From positions 1 through 10,352 of the forward strand of contig DAOWEP010000133.1 in NCBI GenBank assembly GCA_030638455.1: 10,352 nucleotides of DNA. Direction: 5' to 3'. Under the pieces are notes generated by a model. The model had not been told where the DNA came from. It worked only from the letters and a program-made list of their open reading frames with translations, and searched no databases. Position numbers and translations under genes: made by a program. Source of the DNA: Gammaproteobacteria bacterium (GTDB lineage: Bacteria > Pseudomonadota > Gammaproteobacteria > DAOWEP01). Shown here piece by piece: positions 7,141 through 10,352 of the stretch. How positions within the stretch are numbered: position 1 is the first letter of the stretch; each line of letters starts with the position of its first letter.

Positions 7141-8544
7141 ATGCAGCCAGTCTTTTTGTGGACAGATTTACTTGTATACGTATTATGCATTTCGGTGTTC
7201 AGTTTTGTCTGGCGTGCACGTAAAAGAGAATACTTGTTGGCGCCGTGGAAGCGGGTTATCCGGAGCCGACTGGGTGCTATGGCCTCGATTATTCTCCTGG
7301 CATACGTGTCGGTCGGTCTGATGGATTCTGTGCACTTTAAATTATCACTGGGTACACCTGACAAGAATGGGGAAACTGTATATTCATCTGAGGTGATCAG
7401 TCTTTTCGACTGGCTGGCTGACCCGATCAGGCTGGCGCAGGAGAAAACCTACTCTGCCCCCTTTGCTACACACCTTTATAGCAAGGAGACCATTGAGTTG
7501 CCGGATGGAAGCCAGGTCAGGGCCTATCAGCGGCTTGAATATGGCGGGGCGCATCTAGAGGACACAGAAAAACGTTGGGATGATGTTTTTCAGATCATCC
7601 TGAAAGGTTTCTATAAAGGGACGCTGATATGGGCCCTGTTTTGTTTTTTGATTATTATTGCGCTTTCGGCAAGGTGGAAAAAATCGGTTACCCAGACGTT
7701 TAGCGGTATTGTTCGGGGTAGTGAGGACCTTCCCTGGCGCACACTTCTATTTACCTTTGGTGTTATTGTGTTGCTGGTAACCATAACAACCAGTCTTGGT
7801 GTGAAATATCATTTACTGGGAACGGACAAGGTAGGTCAGGACGTTTTTTATCAAACCATCAAAAGTATCCGCACGGGTCTGGTTATCGGTACACTCACCA
7901 CCTTGATCATGTTACCGTTTGCTGTAATGCTGGGCATCATGGCCGGTTATTTCCGTGGCTGGGTGGATGATGTTATCCAGTATCTCTATACCACACTGAG
8001 TTCCATCCCTGGTGTGCTATTGATTACGGCGGCAATCTTGATCCTGCAGGTCTATATGTCCAATAATCCCGATGCCTTTGGCAGCCTGACAGAGCGTGCA
8101 GATATTCGGCTGTTATTTCTTTGTATCATACTTGGCATTACCAGTTGGACAGGCCTGTGTCGTTTATTACGTGCAGAAACACTAAAGCTGCGTGGGCTTG
8201 ATTATGTTCAGGCGGCTACAGCATTCGGTGTGGGTAATTTTGTCGTAATCACGCGCCATATCCTGCCCAATGTGATGCACATTGTTTTGATTTCTGTTGT
8301 ACTTGATTTTAGTGGCCTGGTGCTGGCAGAAGCCGTGCTCTCTTATGTGGGTGTGGGTGTGGATCCTTCCATGATTAGCTGGGGCAACATGATAAACAGT
8401 GCGCGTCTGGAAATGGCCAGAGAACCCATGGTATGGTGGACGCTGGTTGCAGCCTTTGTATTTATGTTTGTACTGGTGCTGGCAGCCAACCTGTTTGCAG
8501 ATGCAGTACGTGATGCCTTTGATCCAAGATTGAAGAATGCCTGA
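7141..8544 (+). CDS. Peptide-type ABC transporter permease, OppC/DppC family, enlarged
   Basis: The second half is a clear OppC/DppC permease: HLLGTDKVGQDVFYQTI (224-240), the EAA loop LDYVQAATAFGVGNFVVITRH (353 on) ending at LPN (375-377), then LAEAVLSYVGVGVDPS (395-410), SWGNMI and the DPRLKNA end. At 467 residues it is well above the usual length of about 300. The excess is at the front: an additional helix at about 9-24, a basic cytoplasmic stretch, the canonical first helix (45-64), a periplasmic loop of about 94 residues (65-158), and an added helix pair at 159-178 and 200-219 joined by a basic loop. Nine helices are predicted and the positive-inside rule fits this layout. GGAG at 7130-7133, seven bases before the ATG, supports the start, four bases after the previous stop. 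What the added parts do is unknown; contact with the membrane-anchored binding protein is a guess. Confidence 0.93.
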   Translation: MQPVFLWTDLLVYVLCISVFSFVWRARKREYLLAPWKRVIRSRLGAMASIILLAYVSVGLMDSVHFKLSLGTPDKNGETVYSSEVISLFDWLADPIRLAQEKTYSAPFATHLYSKETIELPDGSQVRAYQRLEYGGAHLEDTEKRWDDVFQIILKGFYKGTLIWALFCFLIIIALSARWKKSVTQTFSGIVRGSEDLPWRTLLFTFGVIVLLVTITTSLGVKYHLLGTDKVGQDVFYQTIKSIRTGLVIGTLTTLIMLPFAVMLGIMAGYFRGWVDDVIQYLYTTLSSIPGVLLITAAILILQVYMSNNPDAFGSLTERADIRLLFLCIILGITSWTGLCRLLRAETLKLRGLDYVQAATAFGVGNFVVITRHILPNVMHIVLISVVLDFSGLVLAEAVLSYVGVGVDPSMISWGNMINSARLEMAREPMVWWTLVAAFVFMFVLVLAANLFADAVRDAFDPRLKNA

Positions 8545-8545
8545 T

Positions 8546-8549
8546 AGGA
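8546..8549 (+). promoter_or_regulatory. AGGA ribosome binding site for a possible 17-codon cistron
   Basis: AGGA follows the stop codon of the OppC-like gene and lies seven bases before the ATG at 8557. It is the only plausible Shine-Dalgarno match in the gap, since nothing similar precedes the ATPase ATG at 8603, where the leader is A/T-rich. Confidence 0.4.
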
Positions 8550-8556
8550 ATTCCGC

Positions 8557-8610
8557 ATGATAAAGTTGCTAGAGTGCTCTACTAATAAAAAGTGTTTAAA
8601 AAATGACTGA
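8557..8610 (+). CDS. Possible 17-codon minicistron coupling to the ATPase gene
   Basis: The reading MIKLLECSTNKKCLKND starts seven bases after AGGA and stops at 8608-8610, overlapping the ATPase start (8603) by eight bases in another frame. No family is recognised, and the peptide itself may have no function. The arrangement fits delivery of terminating ribosomes to the ATPase start, which lacks its own binding site. An ORF this short can arise by chance, so confidence is low. Confidence 0.3.
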   Translation: MIKLLECSTNKKCLKND

Positions 8611-10352
8611 TCATCTACTCGAAATAAAAAACCTGAAGACGTTTCTGGACAGCTCTGCCGGAGTAGTCAGGGCGGTGGACGGGATCAGTCTTACTATTGA
8701 TAAAGGTGAGACCTTCGCGTTGCTGGGTGAGTCCGGATGTGGAAAATCCATGACGGCATTATCCATTATGGGGTTGGTGCCAACCCCGATGGGCCGGATA
8801 GCCGGCGGGGAAATCCTGTTGCAGGGAGAAGATCTTACCCGGCTCTCTGAAGTCCAGATGCGCAAGGTGCGTGGCCATCGGATCTCCATGATCTTTCAGG
8901 AACCAATGACATCACTCAATCCGGTGCTAACCATTGGCGAACAAATCGGGGAGACCTTGCGCTGTCATAAGCTGATTTCGGGTGGCAAGAGGGGAGCCGC
9001 GGAAAGAGATCGAGTGCTGGAATTGCTGGATGCCGTCGGCATACCTGACCCGAAACAGCGTTATAGCGAATATCCTCATCAGCTTTCAGGTGGCATGAAA
9101 CAACGGGTAATGATCGCCATTGCACTGGCAGGCGAGCCAGATCTTCTGATTGCAGATGAACCGACTACGGCACTGGATGTAACCATCCAGGCGCAGGTGC
9201 TGGACCTGCTTGGACAGTTACAGAAAGATACCGGCATGGCCATCATGCTGATCACGCATGATCTTGGCGTAGTCTCACAAATCGCGGATCGTGTTGCGGT
9301 GATGTATGCGGGTCAAATTGTCGAACAGGCAGACAAGTCGCATTTCTTTTCTGATCCGCAGCATCCGTATAGTCAAAAGTTGTTCCGGTCTGTGCCGACA
9401 ATGGAAAAGCGATCACAACCATTGGAGGTGATACAGGGTACGGTACCTTCTCTGACGCAGGAGTTCACCGGTTGTCGGTTTGCTCCACGTTGTGAACATG
9501 TACAGTCTGTTTGCAGAAGCCAGCTACCTGAGTGGAGTGACCTGGGTGGCAATCGAGGTGTACGTTGTTTGTTGGCAAACACTCCGCAGTTTGAAAATCA
9601 TGGTTTTGAGAACCAGAGTAATGACAAGCTTGAACAGGTAACCGTTACTGCAACTGGAGAAGAGTTGGAGAGTACCGAACTACTACAAGTCTCAGACCTG
9701 AAAGTACACTTCCCGATACACAAAGGCTTGTTCCAGAGAGTAGCCGGCCATGTATATGCGGTAGATGGTATAGATCTTAATCTATATACAGGGCGTACAG
9801 TAGCATTGGTGGGCGAGTCCGGTTGTGGTAAGACCACGGCAGGCAAGGGTATCCTGCAGTTATTAAGGCAGGTAACCAGTGGAGCAGTTCGTTTTGATGG
9901 TGAGCGGCTGGATCAATTGACCGGGGAAGCATTACGCAAAAAACGCAGTGAATTCCAGATTATCTTCCAGGACCCCTATTCATCCATGAACCCGCGCATG
10001 ACCGTTGCTGATATTGTCGAAGAAGGAATGCTGGCGCAGGGAGTCGGTTCATCAAGTCAGGAAAGACAGCAAAGGGTAGATAAGCTGCTTGAACAGGTGG
10101 GGCTTGATGTCGATATGAAGCGACGCTACCCACATGAGTTTTCGGGTGGTCAACGGCAACGGATATGTATTGCACGTGCACTGGCAGTCAACCCCAGATT
10201 GATCGTGTGTGATGAGCCAACTAGTGCATTAGATGTTTCCGTACAGGCGCAGATACTGAACCTGTTAAAAAGCCTGCAGGACAAAATGGGCCTTTCGTAT
10301 TTGTTTATTACGCATGACATTTCTGTAGTGGCCTATCTTGCACATGAAGTAG
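8603..10352 (+). CDS. Fused double ATP-binding protein of a peptide-type ABC transporter (OppD-OppF fusion), 3' truncated
   Basis: The frame runs open from the ATG at 8603 to the window end, 583 codons. It carries two complete ABC cores. The first has Walker A GESGCGKS (42-49), Q-loop Q99, signature LSGGM (161-165), Walker B LLIADE (181-186) and switch H219. The second has Walker A GESGCGKT (404-411), Q456, signature FSGGQ (513-517), Walker B LIVCDE (533-538) and H571. Between them is the C-terminal extension typical of OppD/DppD, with four cysteines (C291, C297, C304, C322) of the kind reported to hold an iron-sulfur cluster in DppD proteins, and then a linker of about 33 residues. Both sites look catalytically complete. 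Such fusions are known (YejF, GsiA). It should sit on the cytoplasmic face and power the two permeases encoded upstream. An in-frame TAA at 8597-8599 rules out an earlier start. Confidence 0.95.
   Translation, partial: MTDHLLEIKNLKTFLDSSAGVVRAVDGISLTIDKGETFALLGESGCGKSMTALSIMGLVPTPMGRIAGGEILLQGEDLTRLSEVQMRKVRGHRISMIFQEPMTSLNPVLTIGEQIGETLRCHKLISGGKRGAAERDRVLELLDAVGIPDPKQRYSEYPHQLSGGMKQRVMIAIALAGEPDLLIADEPTTALDVTIQAQVLDLLGQLQKDTGMAIMLITHDLGVVSQIADRVAVMYAGQIVEQADKSHFFSDPQHPYSQKLFRSVPTMEKRSQPLEVIQGTVPSLTQEFTGCRFAPRCEHVQSVCRSQLPEWSDLGGNRGVRCLLANTPQFENHGFENQSNDKLEQVTVTATGEELESTELLQVSDLKVHFPIHKGLFQRVAGHVYAVDGIDLNLYTGRTVALVGESGCGKTTAGKGILQLLRQVTSGAVRFDGERLDQLTGEALRKKRSEFQIIFQDPYSSMNPRMTVADIVEEGMLAQGVGSSSQERQQRVDKLLEQVGLDVDMKRRYPHEFSGGQRQRICIARALAVNPRLIVCDEPTSALDVSVQAQILNLLKSLQDKMGLSYLFITHDISVVAYLAHEV

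Noticed and set aside
6936..7364. A 142-codon antisense ORF across the junction of the two permease genes.
   Set aside because: It lies wholly opposite two well-supported genes, and its composition (scattered basic residues, no domain) looks like a shadow.
8346..8364. Short GTGGGTGTG tandem repeat inside the OppC-like gene.
   Set aside because: It encodes the conserved YVGVGVDPS segment of the permease family, so the protein sequence explains it.
8571..8580. AGAGTGCTCT mini-palindrome in the permease/ATPase gap.
   Set aside because: It gives a four-base stem with a two-base loop, too short to be a stable hairpin, and nothing around it suggests a terminator.
8611..8889. A 92-codon antisense ORF opposite the first ATPase core.
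   Set aside because: It mirrors a strongly conserved coding region and shows no family motif of its own.

Overview
The window reads as chromosomal DNA of a gammaproteobacterium of moderate GC (my impression by eye, not computed). The FabI is close to the Escherichia coli enzyme along its whole length. The first gene is the C-terminal part of the periplasmic chaperone PpiD. No phage, transposase, CRISPR, tRNA or rRNA signal was found, so this looks like housekeeping and transport DNA rather than a mobile island.

Layout. Positions 1-1374 (+) hold the 3' part of ppiD, whose start lies upstream of the window. Overlapping its end is a sodium-coupled acidic amino acid / dicarboxylate symporter (1361-2659, +). 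fabI, the essential enoyl-ACP reductase, runs the other way (3525-2743, -). The convergent gap carries a long imperfect inverted repeat rich in CTAG. A 450-base non-coding stretch (3526-3975) separates fabI from a divergent oligopeptide-type ABC transporter operon that fills the rest of the window: a family 5 solute-binding lipoprotein (3976-6162), an OppB/DppB-type permease (6159-7136), an enlarged OppC/DppC-type permease (7141-8544), and a fused OppD-OppF type double ATPase (8603 to beyond the window end).

How the genes work together. The last four genes supply all parts of a peptide or related-solute importer: one binding protein, two different permease subunits and both ATPase domains on one chain. 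The first three are tightly packed (ATGA overlap, then a 4-base gap). The ATPase follows after 58 bases. That gap carries a possible 17-codon cistron with its own ribosome binding site, and its stop overlaps the ATPase start.

The most unusual points are in this transporter. The binding protein has both a lipobox and a C-terminal transmembrane helix. The OppC-like subunit has about three extra membrane helices and a periplasmic loop of about 94 residues. Together they suggest a membrane-tethered variant of the Opp/Dpp layout. The substrate cannot be read from the sequence.
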